From Linnemannia elongata (taxonomy: Eukaryota > Mortierellomycota > Mortierellomycetes > Mortierellales > Mortierellaceae), in contig JAXBDG010000020.1 in the NCBI GenBank assembly GCA_036320915.1, positions 682,001 to 746,000 on the forward strand: 64,000 bases of DNA, given 5' to 3'. The notes beneath the pieces are model-generated. The model was given only the letters and a program-made list of their open reading frames with translations. It was not told the DNA's origin and searched no databases. Below, piece by piece: positions 34,408-46,617 of this stretch. Positions within the stretch are counted from its first letter, which is position 1. Every line of letters starts with the position of its first letter. Both the position numbers and the translations under genes were made by a program.

Positions 34408-35280
34408 GTTGTACGAGAATATCTTCAAAATAGCCCGGTACAGTTTCAAATACTTGAAGTAAACAGAGTGCCTTCTTCTCTTTTCCTGACTTGTTTGCCC
34501 CTACAGTAATGAAGAAAAAAAAGTCGATCTCCGCTTGAAAAGAGAGGTCCTTGTGTTGGAATGTCAGGTTGGTCCCTTTCCTTTGAATGAAATAAACTTT
34601 GAGCAAGATGGACGAGAAAGTGGCATCCGAGGAAAGGGCCAATGACCCGATTTGGAAGCGATTGCATTGTTGTTGGTGTTGCGCGGCAAGTTCAGCTGTT
34701 CAACTTACTGTCTTCCTGTGGAGTCAAGATGAACATCGATTGTCGATCAGGAGCGAGTATGTGTGTGTGTGAAGAGGGAGGAAGAGAGAGGATAAAATAG
34801 CACAGCGTGAGTTAAACAGTCAGGGAGAGACAGATGGACATGCGAGGTGACAGCATTGCCTGTGTCGCATCGAAATAGCACAGAGACAAAAAAGTGGCCA
34901 GTTCTCCTTTTCATTTCTTCACAGCAAATATATCAAAAAAAAACAGTCCGACCGGGGATAAATGTCAGACTGACTCTCCACCTTTTTACCCTTCTAAACC
35001 CTTCTACCAGCGAGCAAGAAAGAAAATATTTTACTTCTTTTTCCTTTCTTCTTCTCTTCTCTTCTCTTTTCTTCTTCACCTTCAACTTTCTCCTCCTTTT
35101 TTTCACCTTGTCTTCTCAACCTACCCACCTTTAACACTTTCTCACCTTCCCATTGTTCTTCTTTCTTCATTCCTTCTCCTTTTTCTTTTTTTACTTCCTC
35201 GTTTACGTTCATTCACTCTTTCCAACCTCATTTCCACCAATAACTTACACGAAGCAACAGCAACACTAGCTCACGTCGCT
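33900..35280. promoter_or_regulatory. Divergent intergenic region, Orc4 / stress-protein gene
   Basis: 1.38 kb between the two start codons. A T32 run at 34375-34406 follows a short GC-rich stretch. From about 35030 to 35270 the plus strand is almost all pyrimidine, the likely leader of the stress-protein gene. Open frames inside are short and built from repeats; no gene is called. Confidence 0.55.
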
Positions 35281-38200
35281 ATGGAGAGTACCGATAACAG
35301 CCAGACCCAAGGCTCGGGCATGTTCCCCTCCCCAGGATCATCCCCTTCCCTCTCCCCAACACTCTCCTCCACATCCTCTACACCCATCGGATCCCCTTCA
35401 AACTCAACCACCACATCCCTCTCCACCAATAACGACCACACTAAGGATCCCCTCTTCGCTAACAGCCCCTCCTCAACCAACTCCAACTCTCATTCACGAG
35501 CCACAGAGGCACCTCCCAAACAACGATCCAAGAATGGCTACATTGCTCGCGTGGGGTTCGATACCCTTGGCTGCGACACCCCCGCCGAGTACGCATTCAC
35601 GCTCCAGGCCAGAACTGTCGGATGGCGTCGAACCAGGAGGAGCAGGACTTTTCTTGTAGGCACTGATCTGAACGAGTACAGTTCCCATGCGCTCCAATGG
35701 GTGATGGAAAACATGGTCGAGGATGGTGACGAGGTAAGGCGTCTTTTTCCTTGTTTGCTTGTTTGTTTGTTGCACGGAAGTTTCTTTTCTCCCTTTTTGC
35801 ATGAAGTTGGGGAAAGACGAGGGGGGGTTATTTCCATTGTGAGCTAGTCAGGGGAGAAGCTCCAACTGCTAGGATGGGTCAATTTCTTTAGCTGCTTTTC
35901 TGGCGAGTGGGGTGACAATCCACCTCACACACATGCACACTACAACAATCATATAAACAAAAGGCACAAGCTACTGAAGAGAGGACGATTAGCCAAATGC
36001 AGGACTACGCCCAGCCAACAGGACTATCTACACTTTATTTGTTGACCAGGGGAGAGAGAGAGAGGGTAGTCATCATCATGGGTTTGTTGGAAAGCCAAGA
36101 ATAAGAAAGACAATGCGACATGAGTGGTCAGTTGAGTGTGAGTGGACCTGATTGGAATTTGAATGTGAACAGTGTGTCCACCTGAGCAAGTATACTTTAA
36201 CTGGGGCTTCACTCAGTGAAAACAATTCTCTCATTTCATATCTTCTCGGTCCAAGAGGGAGGAAGAGAGGAAGGAGGGGATCACTTTACAGCAACCTGGG
36301 TACATGATATCCGGTATTAGCTGGGTTACGTATGTTTTGTTTTTTTCCATTCATTTATTCATATCATCTTTATTCGGACAAAAAAAGTGGTTGTGAGTGC
36401 GTCTTGCATTCAATTGGTGAAACTGCAGTGGGCTTTACTATCCACCAGAAAGTCAGAACGACCACATCTATTCCATCCTTGTCTTGGGCTTTTTCGTTTT
36501 TATTTATTCTTAACGACAAATAAGAGAGAAACAATAACAAACGATCAAGGAGGTCCTATCCATCAGAAGAATGAACGAAGAGAAAAACTAACGGCATTGT
36601 CAACCCCTTTTTAATGTATTTGTTAGATTGTTGCATTGAGAGTGGTGCCCATCGAATTGAGAGATTCCTGTAAGTGCTCTCTCTCCTCTCACTCCGTGCC
36701 TCTTGCATCATGCATGAGTATCCGTTTTTCAGTTACAGTGGACATATGTTCAAGGAAGAGGAAACCAAAAACGAGAGCAAAAGCACGGATAGATCGAACA
36801 ATCTTTTGGACAAGAACGGGAGGAATCGATTTCAGCAACGCAAAAGGGAGCTCGCTCTTAATTGAGTGCACATTCAGGACAGGAGTTTGGAAGGAACGGA
36901 CAGCTATTACATCTGGACGGGAGGAGATGCACTTGGTTATAGGAAGGAGGAAGACATAGAAGCTGCGAAGCAGGGCAAGTGCATGAGCAGGACTGGACTA
37001 TATGCTTCACCAGGCGCTTTGAACCTTTTGCGCTCTTATTCCCCACAGGATTCAAGGAAGGAAAAACAGTTGACTGTTGTTGCTCCACAATACAAACTTA
37101 AGGATAAATGGGGAAAAGGAGGGAACAATGCGCACAATACCGTAGTCTGATTGGTGAAGAGGCACTGTTGTCCAAGCCATAAGGAACTCAAGGGAGCTGC
37201 CACAGCACACAGAAAGCACCTTTTTCTTCTTGAGGTCGGAGGGAGAGCGATGGAGTGAAAGCGCCACAATATAACCCCTCAATTGACCAACGGACGGTTG
37301 AAATGAAAAACAAGTACAGGAGAGACAGAGAGAGAGAATAAGGAATGAGCAGCTCAAACTAACCATTGAGGATTTTCTTTCTTTATTCATTGATAGTCGC
37401 TAAATCTGGGATCCCCTCGTTCCAAGGACAGGAGGTTGCAGCACGCTCAGAGGCAACTAAGATTATGGACATGATCCGGGAGAAGAACAAGTCGAAGCCG
37501 AAGCAGGTCAACATTGTTGTCGAATATGTCGTCGGTGCTGTCCGCGATACCATCCAACACATGGTAAGTAGCAATGAACGCATACTCACTCATTCAAGTG
37601 AGCACATAGCACCCACACACGGAGCTGGGATGTCTCTCTATTTCCTTTTTGCATCCTTCTTTTCATCCATTCTTCATAAAAATAGAAAATGGGTATTGAC
37701 CTAATCCTTTTTGCGTCGTTTATACATTCCTCCACCGTTCATTGTAACATTTTAGATCAAGATGTACGAACCATCCATGTTGGTTGTGGGCACACGAGGA
37801 CGGAGCTCTGTCAAGGGGTTCTTGCTGGGAAGTGTGTCCCGGTACCTCCTGAACCACTCTCCCGTCCCCGTGACCGTCGTCCGTCCCGCCAGCAAACTGA
37901 TCAAATCAAAGACCAAAGCCAAGGGTATCTTCCGTCGACGCTCCTCGGCCGTCGGCTTCTCTGACTCTGCAGGCGAACAGATCCAAGTCGCACCACAACT
38001 CTTTTATTCCAGCCCATTGTCAAGACAGACTTCAAGGGCCTCCGTGGATGAGGGGAGTAAAGGAAACCCTATCGAGCTGGAGCGCGTACGATCACGGAGT
38101 CCAGAACCTAGTCAGGCACAAACAGCGGCTGCCAGGGCGTCAGCAGCGAAGAGGCCATCCAAGGGATCGATCTTTGCGCCCATGGCTGTTTCGACTACCC

Positions 38201-38463
38201 TGACGCCACCGTCACCGGCGGCGTCGATCAGTTCGTCATTGAGTTTTGCGTCGGCCATGTTATCGGATTCTGCAGGAGATGGAAATATGAGACCGCCACC
38301 ACCGCCCGAGGGGATGCTCAAATTGAGGAAGAGCGTGACGACAGATGGGTCTATATCTTCGTCGTCATCGAGCAGCAAGAAATCTGGACGGAGAAGTATG
38401 GCCTTCTTGTGGGCGCCTCTTTCTTTGAGCAAAGATAAGAAAAAGCGAGCCTCCGAAGTGTAA
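35281..38463 (+). CDS. Universal stress protein (UspA) domain protein
   Basis: Four exons, 35281-35733, 36627-36669, 37397-37563 and 37756-38463, join in frame to 456 aa. A Ser/Thr/Pro/Asn-rich N-terminus (1-115) precedes the Usp fold: RTFLVGTDLNEYSSHALQWVMENM, IVALRVVPIEL, VNIVVEYVVGAVRDTIQHM and the ATP-binding signature G-x2-G-x9-G-S (VGTRGRSSVKGFLLGS, 233-247), then VPVTVVRP. The signature implies an ATP-binding rather than a non-binding Usp. The C-terminal 190 residues are Ser/Pro-rich and basic, with many possible phosphosites. Fungal proteins of this shape are annotated as stress-response proteins; the exact role is unknown. Introns 1 and 2 (893 and 727 bases) are far longer than most in this window and exon 2 is only 43 bases. 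Confidence 0.9.
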
Positions 38464-38683
38464 CCCACTTGGTTTATTTTTCTTTCGTCTTTATGCATCT
38501 TGTACAGTAGTTTCCATCTTTTTTTTTTTTTCTTTGCTTGTTGTTCTTTGTCGATACCAGTTTACCTTTCTGTAATACATTATCATTCTTCTCTCTCTTC
38601 AAAATATGTCTACTTGTCTAGCCACCAATGGTGATGTTCAGTATTATGGTATCCTTCTTTTATGGTCCACTTTCTGTCTAATT

Positions 38684-39579
38684 CTAACAATGGACAGGAT
38701 GACGTTGGTCGAGGATTTTGGCAGCCTCGCGTTGACCGGTCATGAGCGCACCATGGACAGATGCGAAGCGACTGGGCGAAGTATGTTCGCCCGCGAAGAA
38801 GATGCGACCATAGTCTGCATCATCCACCGATACCAATCTCTGCTTCTTATCTCCTCCTTTCTCTTCATCCTCACAATCGTCCTCCTCCTCCTCATCACCA
38901 TTAAGCGGGCCATAGGAGCGAGCACCGACAGGGATATCAAAGACTTCCAGATCCTTCTGGGATGCATGAACAGGGATGCTGGTATAAGATCCCCTTGCAA
39001 AGGGATCTTGGTTCCATCGAGACATGTGCGAGACCGTGGGCCACAATGCCTTTCCTACCAACTCTCCTTCCTTCCCATCCTGGAGGAGGATGGGGAAGTA
39101 ATGAGCCATCTGGCACATATAAACCATCCTTGCCTCCTCATCCGACAGACGCTCCATCAATTCTGCAGCCCGGTTCGTCGCATAGCCAACCAGGATCGGG
39201 ATATTGTACTGCGGCATCAGAGACGAGTAGTTGGCCAGGTCTTGCATATACACCGTCAATGCCTCCACCTGTTTCTCGTTCAATCCAAAGTGAGCGACGA
39301 GATCCGGGGAAGGAACGGTAAGGGCGGAAGGGAGGAAGTTGATGAAATGTTTGTTGAGGGGCCAGAAGCATGTTGGGAAGAAGAGGAGAATCTTGTACAT
39401 GGTTCCAAAGCCCAGACGTTCAATCGCAAGTTGTTTGGGGGCGGGGAGCTGGGGGTGGAAAAGGGTGGTCTGTTGGGCTTTGAGAACTCCGAGAGGGAGG
39501 GTGCAGAGGACTTTGTCTGCTGTGAAGAGACCCTGGGATGTCAACACTCTCACCTCCGTCTCTACATCAAATTGAAAGG

Positions 39580-39612
<33 letters not shown>

Positions 39613-40423
39613 AGAGAATTAGGTTTCAGTATTCTGCCATGGTCCCGCAAAGGATGCGGACCCATAGTTCCGGCGAGAGCGGAAGAGAAAAAAAAAAACC
39701 AACTCACCGTCGTATTCGATCTTCTCGACGACATGCTCCAACAGAACCCGGATGTTACTTTTCAAGCCTGCAGAGACAACTTTGACGATCCGATCAAACC
39801 CATTGATCACCAGACTATGGTCTCCTGGAAAGATATCCTCGGCATCCATCCACTTCATAGACACCTTCTCGACCGGGATCGCATTCTCATCCGCCCAATA
39901 CATCGACAAACCCGGAACCCATTTCCTTACTTCCTCCTCCAAATAGTTCTCGCCCTGTGGATCCGTACTCTGAACCTCCTTCTCCAGATAATTGGTGAGC
40001 CACTCTTTGAACGACTTGTCCTCTGGGATCTCATCCCGATGCTCCGTAGAAAACTCCTGAGCTTTATCAAGGATATCCCAAACGACCTGCCACAAATGAT
40101 TGCTCTCCTCTCCAGGCATGGGAATTGGTCCTGGTTGCTTAAACATGATGTCGCTGTCGGTGTGGACGTACTCCACCTGTCCTGTCTGGGCGATTTCATA
40201 AAGAGGGTTGGCAGGGTCGACTCCATGGATCCAAGATGCTCCAAAGTCATACACGAGATCTGAGGATCCAGCGGGGACCTGACCAGAGAGTTCGAGGTCC
40301 TTGGAGATGAGATTGCGGTGGGTGACGATGCGGCCTCCGAGACGGTTGCGTGCTTCGAGTAGGGTTACATGGGTGTTGGGGTCCTTTGAGAGCTCCCTTG
40401 CTATTGAGGTAAATGGTGGTATC

Positions 40424-40456
<33 letters not shown>

Positions 40457-40643
40457 TAAGAATTGGTCAGGAGTCTTGGTGTACTAACGTCCTGAACTTG
40501 AGCTAGTCCCAATTAGCATGTAATTGGTAAATAAAAAAAAAAGAGTGGACTCTTGAAAAGACTTTCCACTTACCGGCGGCAAGTCCCGAAATTCCTCCGC
40601 CGATGATGATCACTCGTTGTGTTGATGTTGATGGGATCGTCAT
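38684..40643 (-). CDS. FAD-dependent amine oxidase (polyamine oxidase-like)
   Basis: Three exons, 40643-40574, 40400-39708 and 39561-38684, join in frame to 546 aa. The N-terminus has the dinucleotide-binding motif VIIIGGGISGLAAARELS (11-28) and LLEARNRLGGRI. FGASWIHG follows, typical of polyamine and lysine-specific amine oxidases. VLCTLPLGVLK and the C-terminal FAD motif RIFFAGEHTSP...VHGALMTGQREA complete the fold. Such enzymes oxidise polyamines or related amines, making H2O2 and an aldehyde. A catalytic Lys like that of maize PAO was not assigned. There is no signal peptide and no PTS1 at the C-terminus (HPVHC). Introns 1 and 2 each hold a sense-strand T28 run before the acceptor. An acidic insert (GDEEEEDDCEDEEKG) lies near the C-terminus. 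Confidence 0.92.
40429..40456 (-). repeat. T28 run (sense) in intron 1 of the amine oxidase gene
   Basis: A28 on the plus strand, T28 in the sense strand, 27 bases before the AG acceptor. A near-identical sense T28 run lies in intron 2 at 39584-39611. Confidence 0.9.
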
Positions 40644-41751
40644 CTTGATTCCAAGTTTCCAAATGAAGATGTGAGAATAAAAAAAGGAGTTTGGATGAAA
40701 GAAAAAAAAAAAAAAAAGAGAAAAAAAAGAAAAGGTAAACAGCGTCCAGTCAGCGCCAACTGGTAGTTTACCTGGAGTACTGGTGACACAAAGCACTCCC
40801 GAGTCGAGACGGGAACTGGAGGAGTTTCAGGCACAAACTAGCAAGCATTAGCATGTCTCGGTTTGAATGTGTGACTGTGAGTTGGCAGCCAGGCTGGTAG
40901 TTGATCAATTATTATAGAAACGAGGATCGCTTGTTAACAGTTGATAGTTGAGGGAACGCCAAAAACAAACAGGTAGACAATACTCACGTAGGCTTCCGGG
41001 TGAATTGTTAGTCCACTTTAACCATCTGTCAGGCGCAACAAAAGGCAAGGTGTGCTTACCGACAAACATCCACCCCTTGAATGGCGTGAATGAAAAGGAA
41101 AAGGTGAACACAAAGCAGACATGGTTGATTGCCCGATCTGGCGGGCACACTTTTCTCCCTATTATTTGCTGTTGGGCGTTGTAGATCTTTCTTTCTCCAT
41201 TTTTCACCTTGTAGGAAAGTGCACTGTGGTGCCACTTTTGTTTGTTTGCTCGACATCCATAATCCTTCGTTGCCCTCCCTCCCTCCCTCCTTGTTCTTTC
41301 TTGTAGTTTATCCTTCTACTTATTACATACTTTGCCGTTTTGTCCCTTAATCCCCTTCACAATATTGTTCCTTAATCCCCTTCACGATGACCACCCACCC
41401 TTTGCAAATGGCATCCAATCGAAACAATCGAATCGACAAATTTCAAAGATATGTCGATTCAAAAGAGAAAGGGGACACAAAAAAGCTTTTTCAGGCCCCG
41501 TCGTCCCACTTGGAGCAGTCCACAAAAAGAAAAACACAGGTGCTTCATTTTCTTCTTCGTCTTCTTTATCGCTCGTCTGATCACTTCTTTCTTTTCTTCT
41601 TTCCTTCTCTCTTCTACTTCTCCACTTTCTCCTCTCTTTCTACTTCTTCACTCTCCAACTTTTTTGCATACCCTACTTCACCCTCATTGTCTTTTTCACA
41701 CCTCCTCTCATCAACCACTACACCACCCACTACACCAACCACTAATACAAA
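40644..41751. promoter_or_regulatory. Divergent intergenic region, amine oxidase / reductase
   Basis: 1.1 kb with no gene seen. A 16-base direct repeat (CCTTAATCCCCTTCAC) occurs at 41345-41360 and 41370-41385. From 41550 to 41720 the plus strand is strongly pyrimidine-rich, like other leaders in this window. Confidence 0.5.
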
Positions 41752-42287
41752 ATGCCCACGCCAGTCCCACAGATTCCTCTTCACCAAGCCAGCACATCCT
41801 CCTCCACCCTCACATCATCCCCACGCCCTAGCGCAGTCCCACAGGATCGTTTGGGCGCATCACCCCTCATCTACGGTACATCCTGTTTCGCCCAACTCTA
41901 CAACCCCATCAAGGCTCACTGGCCCGCCGAGGCCTGTCGTCGAGCCATCGACCTGGGCATCAACACCTTCGATACCTCTCCTTACTACGGTAACTCGGAA
42001 CATGTCCTTGGAAAAGCGCTCGCCTCGATTGCCTCCACCCACCCTCGTGAAACCTATTATCTTTCGACGAAGGTTGGAAGGTATGGTCCTAAGAAGGTCG
42101 AGTTTGATTACTCGAAGGAGAGGGTGAGAGAGTCGGTGGAAGAGTCGATGAGGAGGATGCATACGAATTATCTGGATGTTGTCTACGCTCATGATGTCGA
42201 GTTTGTCTCGGTTGACATGGCTGTTGAGGCCGTTGGGGAATTGTTTCGCTTGAAGGTATGCATACCTGGTTGATACCCCACCGTTTG

Positions 42288-42356
<69 letters not shown>

Positions 42357-43372
42357 ACTGTTGTCGTGTGGGATTATTTTGCCCGTTGGAATGAATGCAG
42401 AATATTTCATCAGATAAGCCCCTTCTCAATCGATCGCCCAATTGTTCGGGTTAGTGCGGATGCAGGATGCGGTAGAAAGTGGGGACTTCTCGTCTCCTCA
42501 TTTTCTTTTTCTCGTCTGTCACTCTCTGTCATTCCAGACAATTCTCCCTTACCAATCACTTTTATCCAATTGCCACTCTTCCAACACTCATTTTTCTAAC
42601 CACTCCTCTTTTCCTCCTTTCGACGATGACATAACGAATAATAGGCAGAGGGCAAGATCAAGTATGTCGGCATCAGCGGTAAGAATTCTCTCCATTACAC
42701 TCTTTTCTGCGAGACAGTTTGTGCGCATTCGCTTCTTTCATGCGCAGTTCGACAAGGAATGGAGGAAAAGAGCTCGATCTGAAGTCACTCCCACGTTTTA
42801 TTTCTTATTCTAATTGCTCATGTTCCTCAATCTTCAACCAAATAGGATATCCGCTCCCATATCTGTTGGCATTGATCCCTGTCCTGCACGAGCGACTGAA
42901 CCAAAAACTCGACATCCTCCTCACATACTGCCACTACAACCTCCACAACACCCTCCTTCAGGATTACATCGTTCACTTCAAGGATCTCGGCATCCAAACC
43001 ATCTGGAACGCGTCCCCTCTCTCAATGGGACTCCTTCGATCCCACACTGCCTGCCCCGACTGGCATCCTGCCCCACAACGCCTTCGGTCTGCTGTTCAAG
43101 ATTGTATCTCGATTGTGGATACGCATCGTCAGGGGAAGGACCTAGCTGAGGTGGCGGTCAAGTTTGCGATGAAATGGCAGGGGTGTGAGGGACTTGTATT
43201 GGGCATGTCGAATGCGGACGAGGTTGAACAGAATGTCTGTTGGTGGGAACAGGTTATGGCGAGTCAAGGAAAGAAGGATGAGGAGCAAGAGAAGGTGGAG
43301 GATTCAGTGAGGCGGCGACTAGAGGTGTTTGCCAAGATGGAGTGGGCTTCTCCTCCTATTGACGACTGCTAA
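41752..43372 (+). CDS. D-arabinose 1-dehydrogenase-like aldo/keto reductase
   Basis: Three exons, 41752-42255, 42645-42678 and 42846-43372, join in frame to 354 aa. Aldo/keto reductase residues are visible: D74 and Y79 in NTFDTSPYYG, K107 in STKVGRYG, and H147 in VVYAHDVEF. With the GKIKYVGISGYPL strand spanning exons 2 and 3, and LTYCHYNLHNT, it fits the Ara2/L-galactose dehydrogenase branch. In yeast Ara2 oxidises D-arabinose to the lactone for D-erythroascorbate synthesis; the substrate here is inferred from family. Length matches Ara2 (335 aa) with a short Ser/Pro N-terminal extension. Intron 1 (389 bases) has a T27 run followed by 14 or so GTT units. Confidence 0.88.
42288..42357 (+). 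repeat. T27 run plus GTT microsatellite in an intron
   Basis: T27 (42288-42314), then GCT and a run of GTT triplets to about 42357, inside intron 1 of the reductase gene and 33 bases after the donor. Confidence 0.9.
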
Positions 43373-43629
43373 GGATTGCTCCTTTTCCTTGTTGCTACGC
43401 CCAAAGCGAGAAAATTAAAATAACAATAAATAAGCTCCAGCTCTTTAAGGAGCAAAGGCCATGTTCATCCTCACTGCTCCACCACCCCTTTTTTGCCACC
43501 ATTTTCCTCCTTTCTTTGATTTTCTGACTTCCTTCATCTCTTTTCATCTTTCTCTCTTCAATCCCCTGCCATCCTTTTCAAACCATCAGCCAACAACCCT
43601 TTCTCCATTCATTGCTACATCCAAACACA

Positions 43630-46617
43630 ATGCTTGACAACCGCCTGACTCTGTTCTGTCTTGTCGATGGAGAGTCGACTTCTAACGCGTTCCCTGTCGG
43701 GATTGAGTCTACTAAGACATTCGGTGACCTCAAGGAGTTCATCAAGGTCAAGAAAACTCCTGAGTTTAACGACATTGCTGCAGACAAGCTTACCCTTTGG
43801 CGTGTCTCGATTCCAATCACCGACGATGATGACGAAGTCCCCTTGTTGCTTAACAATGTTACTGACAAGGACAAGAAGAAACTCGGCCCAGCTACTCGTC
43901 TTTCCAAGGTATTTCTTGATTCCCTTCCAGAAATGACTATTAACGTCATCGTCCAGCGACCGCCTCCAGGTAATCCAGACGCGTCTTGCTTTCATTGACA
44001 TCTAGCACCTGGGCGAATCCAATTTACTAAAATATGGTGCTCATCCTTAACCCTGACATAGTCCATGCACCTGGCCCTGCTCGAGGCTCCAGTCCTCTCT
44101 CTGGCCACCTCCTGGATGATTCTCGTTCTGGCATGACGCCAAGTGGTGAGTATTATGAACCTGATACTTTTTTGTTTGAAACAATAGTGTTCAATGGTCA
44201 TTTGAAATACTAAATACCACGTCATTGATGCGTACTCAGGTGACCTCAGAGCGGACATCAAGAGGATCACAGACAAGTTCTTCGCGCCAGGATCGGATGC
44301 CGCCGAACTTCTTGACCTCTTTGTGCGAGGCCTGAAGAACCTGTCCCTTACAACCGGAAGCGTCTCTGGTTTGCCGAGGGTTTGGCCTCGGAACAATGGC
44401 CCACCAGCTGACACGTGTCCAAGCCTGCTTTTCTTGGATCTACCTCACCCCTCTTCGAGCGACATAGAGTCCAGGCACCTCACCTCGGACGCCATCCTGC
44501 AGTTTATTGAGAAATGCTCCACCCCTATAGTGCCTATTTTTGGCGTTAGCGGATGTGGAAAGACTCGTGGCATCATCGAGCTGCTTTCGCGGCGTTGGGG
44601 ATTCTATTTCAACGCAGCTGAGGATGATTTGGGGTCAAACGACGTTGTCACCCTTATAAGGCGCATCAAGTCGCGTCTACAACAGGATCGGGAGGCCAAT
44701 AACCGTCAAGCAAGAACGATGTCATTCCTGCTTTTTCTCTCTCGGCTTAAAATACTCCAGTACTGTTTGATGGTCTCGGGTGCTGGACAGACATTTACCA
44801 GCGCAAGGTGGACTATTCTCCAAACCTGTTCTCACGTCTTCGAGATTGACGTTTTTGGACAACTATTCCAAGCGTTCCTCCCGCTTCTCCCACTTTACCC
44901 GACGTCCTTCACAGAGACGGATCTCGAGACGGCTACCCAAGAAGAGTTCCTAACGACAAAATACCTCCTCGTCCAATATGGAAGGCAAGGAGGTCTTCCG
45001 TCATTCAAGAATAGGGACAAGCTATTTGTCGCGTATGATGAGGCGCAGATCCTGGGCGAGATGGAATACGGGCGCTTCGAATCGTTGTCACAAGGAAAAC
45101 CCGACCGGCCTTTACTCTCTCCTATCCTATGGGGATTTCGAAACATCGCAGAGGACAGCCTTACACTCATAACATCTGGCACTGGGCTCAGCATCTATAC
45201 GCTGGATTGGGTGTATAACTCGGGAGTGTTCAACAAGCAGACTGCACCCGTCACTGGCAAGCTGAATGGGTACAAATATATGGATTTTCCAGGCTGGGCA
45301 GGGAGGCAATCGATTGAATCTTACGTTGCTGACCTGCGAGACTTGTTGCCAACGGAGGATGCGAAGCAGGCGTTGGTTAGGCTCTTACCACCGGAGGCGA
45401 TCCAGGCGATAACGGAGAGGCTTATCGGAAGATATAGGCCGGTCTTCTCAACGATTGAGAAGATCATTGCAAGAGGCGAACCCAGCGGCTGGAGGGACGC
45501 AGTGGATGACACGGAGGTGAGACTGGTGTCGTACGACTACCGTACGGAACAAGGGAATCTCTGTCATGAGATTGTTCGCCTCGAGAACAAGTACCGCGAG
45601 AGTCTGTCGATCTGCAAGGAGCTTCGAACCGTGGAAGTGGTGCTGGGGGTACTCCTCTTTCAACGGTACATGTTTGGGGCTGACAAGCTGGTCCTTCAGG
45701 AGGCGGTGCCGAAGTTGGTGGAACGCGCATTCGGCCGCATCAAGATTGTCGATGGAGCCGCAAGGACGTTTCTCGAAGAACCGTTCGTATTGAAGGCCGC
45801 CGAGAACTATTTCAAGGAGAAGGATTCCGGCTTTATGAAGACCACAGAATGGTGGGTTCAGCAGTCAGACAGAGCTCAAGCGCACGGATACGCATGGGAA
45901 CTCATGATGATGAGCGTCCTCACCGAGGCTTTCAAGACTCGCGCTTTCTCAGACTGGCCTAACGAACCATCGATTCTCTTTCAATGTGAGGAACTCGCCG
46001 GAACTGCGGTGATTGTCGGTCTGGACGAACATGGACTTCAGCGCGGGATCTCCTACGAACACATTTCAATGAAGGAGTTCATGGATGCCCATATATACAA
46101 CAGCTCGATGCGTGATGACCGTGCCGTCCCCCCGTTCTTCTTCCCCAAGGCCAAACCCTCAGGCCCTGACATTGTCTTTATTATTCGGGTCAAGGAGAAC
46201 CTGTTCCCCGTTTTTGTTCAACTCAAGCTACGCCAGACGTTGGCGACATCGGCTATCAAGGCAGCCCTCAAGACGGTGTCTGCCCCTGCGATTGAGACCC
46301 ACGTGGAGGACCTCGGTCGCTTCTGCCCTACCCACACATACATCAGTATGATCGTTGCGTACCCAGCCGCGCTGGTCGGCAAGCTGCCTTTCCGACCTGA
46401 ACCCGTGTACGTCTACAATCTGCGTCCTCGACCTGAAGACAAGCACAAGCGTCTGACACAGGTCAAAGTCATGATTGACAGCAGCAACATCAGCGAGATC
46501 TTCCCGCAGAGCCATGTTGACTTTCTCGATGGGATAAAAGATCCCATGAAGCGGCAGGCTGTGGACAACATGGAAGCGGACAGTTCCAAGAAGACAAGGA
46601 AGAAGAAAAGAGTGTAG
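43630..46617 (+). CDS. Crinkler-type protein with P-loop NTPase and nuclease-like domains
   Basis: Three exons, 43630-43969, 44062-44145 and 44240-46617, join in frame to 933 aa. Residues 1-112 are the ubiquitin-like Crinkler N-terminus: LTLFCLVDG, AFPVGIE, TFGDLKEFIK, AADKLTLWRVSIP, ending INVIVQRP (the HVLVxxP-like boundary). A short Pro/Ser linker follows. At 243-250 GVSGCGKT is a Walker A loop in a STAND-like context, with a Walker B candidate KLFVAYDEAQ (D408/E409). Near the C-terminus PDIVFIIRV...FPVFVQLKLR (D785, Q802, K804) matches the D-x(n)-[E/Q]-x-K core of restriction-endonuclease-like nucleases. The C-terminus is basic (KKTRKKKRV) and may be a nuclear signal. Crinklers are intracellular effector or conflict proteins of oomycetes and early fungi. 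No signal peptide is present. Activity is untested here. Confidence 0.88.

Noticed and set aside
38606..39622. Plus-strand 338-codon frame
   Set aside because: It is antisense to exon 3 of the amine oxidase, whose FAD motifs settle the strand. Its end is polyLys from the A28 run.
40484..40498. A possible micro-exon (reads AQVQD) in intron 1 of the amine oxidase
   Set aside because: It has AG and GT borders, but direct joining of exon 1 to 40400 gives the conserved GLAAARELS; including it would break that motif.
44895..45194. Minus-strand frames inside the Crinkler gene
   Set aside because: Shadows of the long plus-strand exon; no motif of their own.
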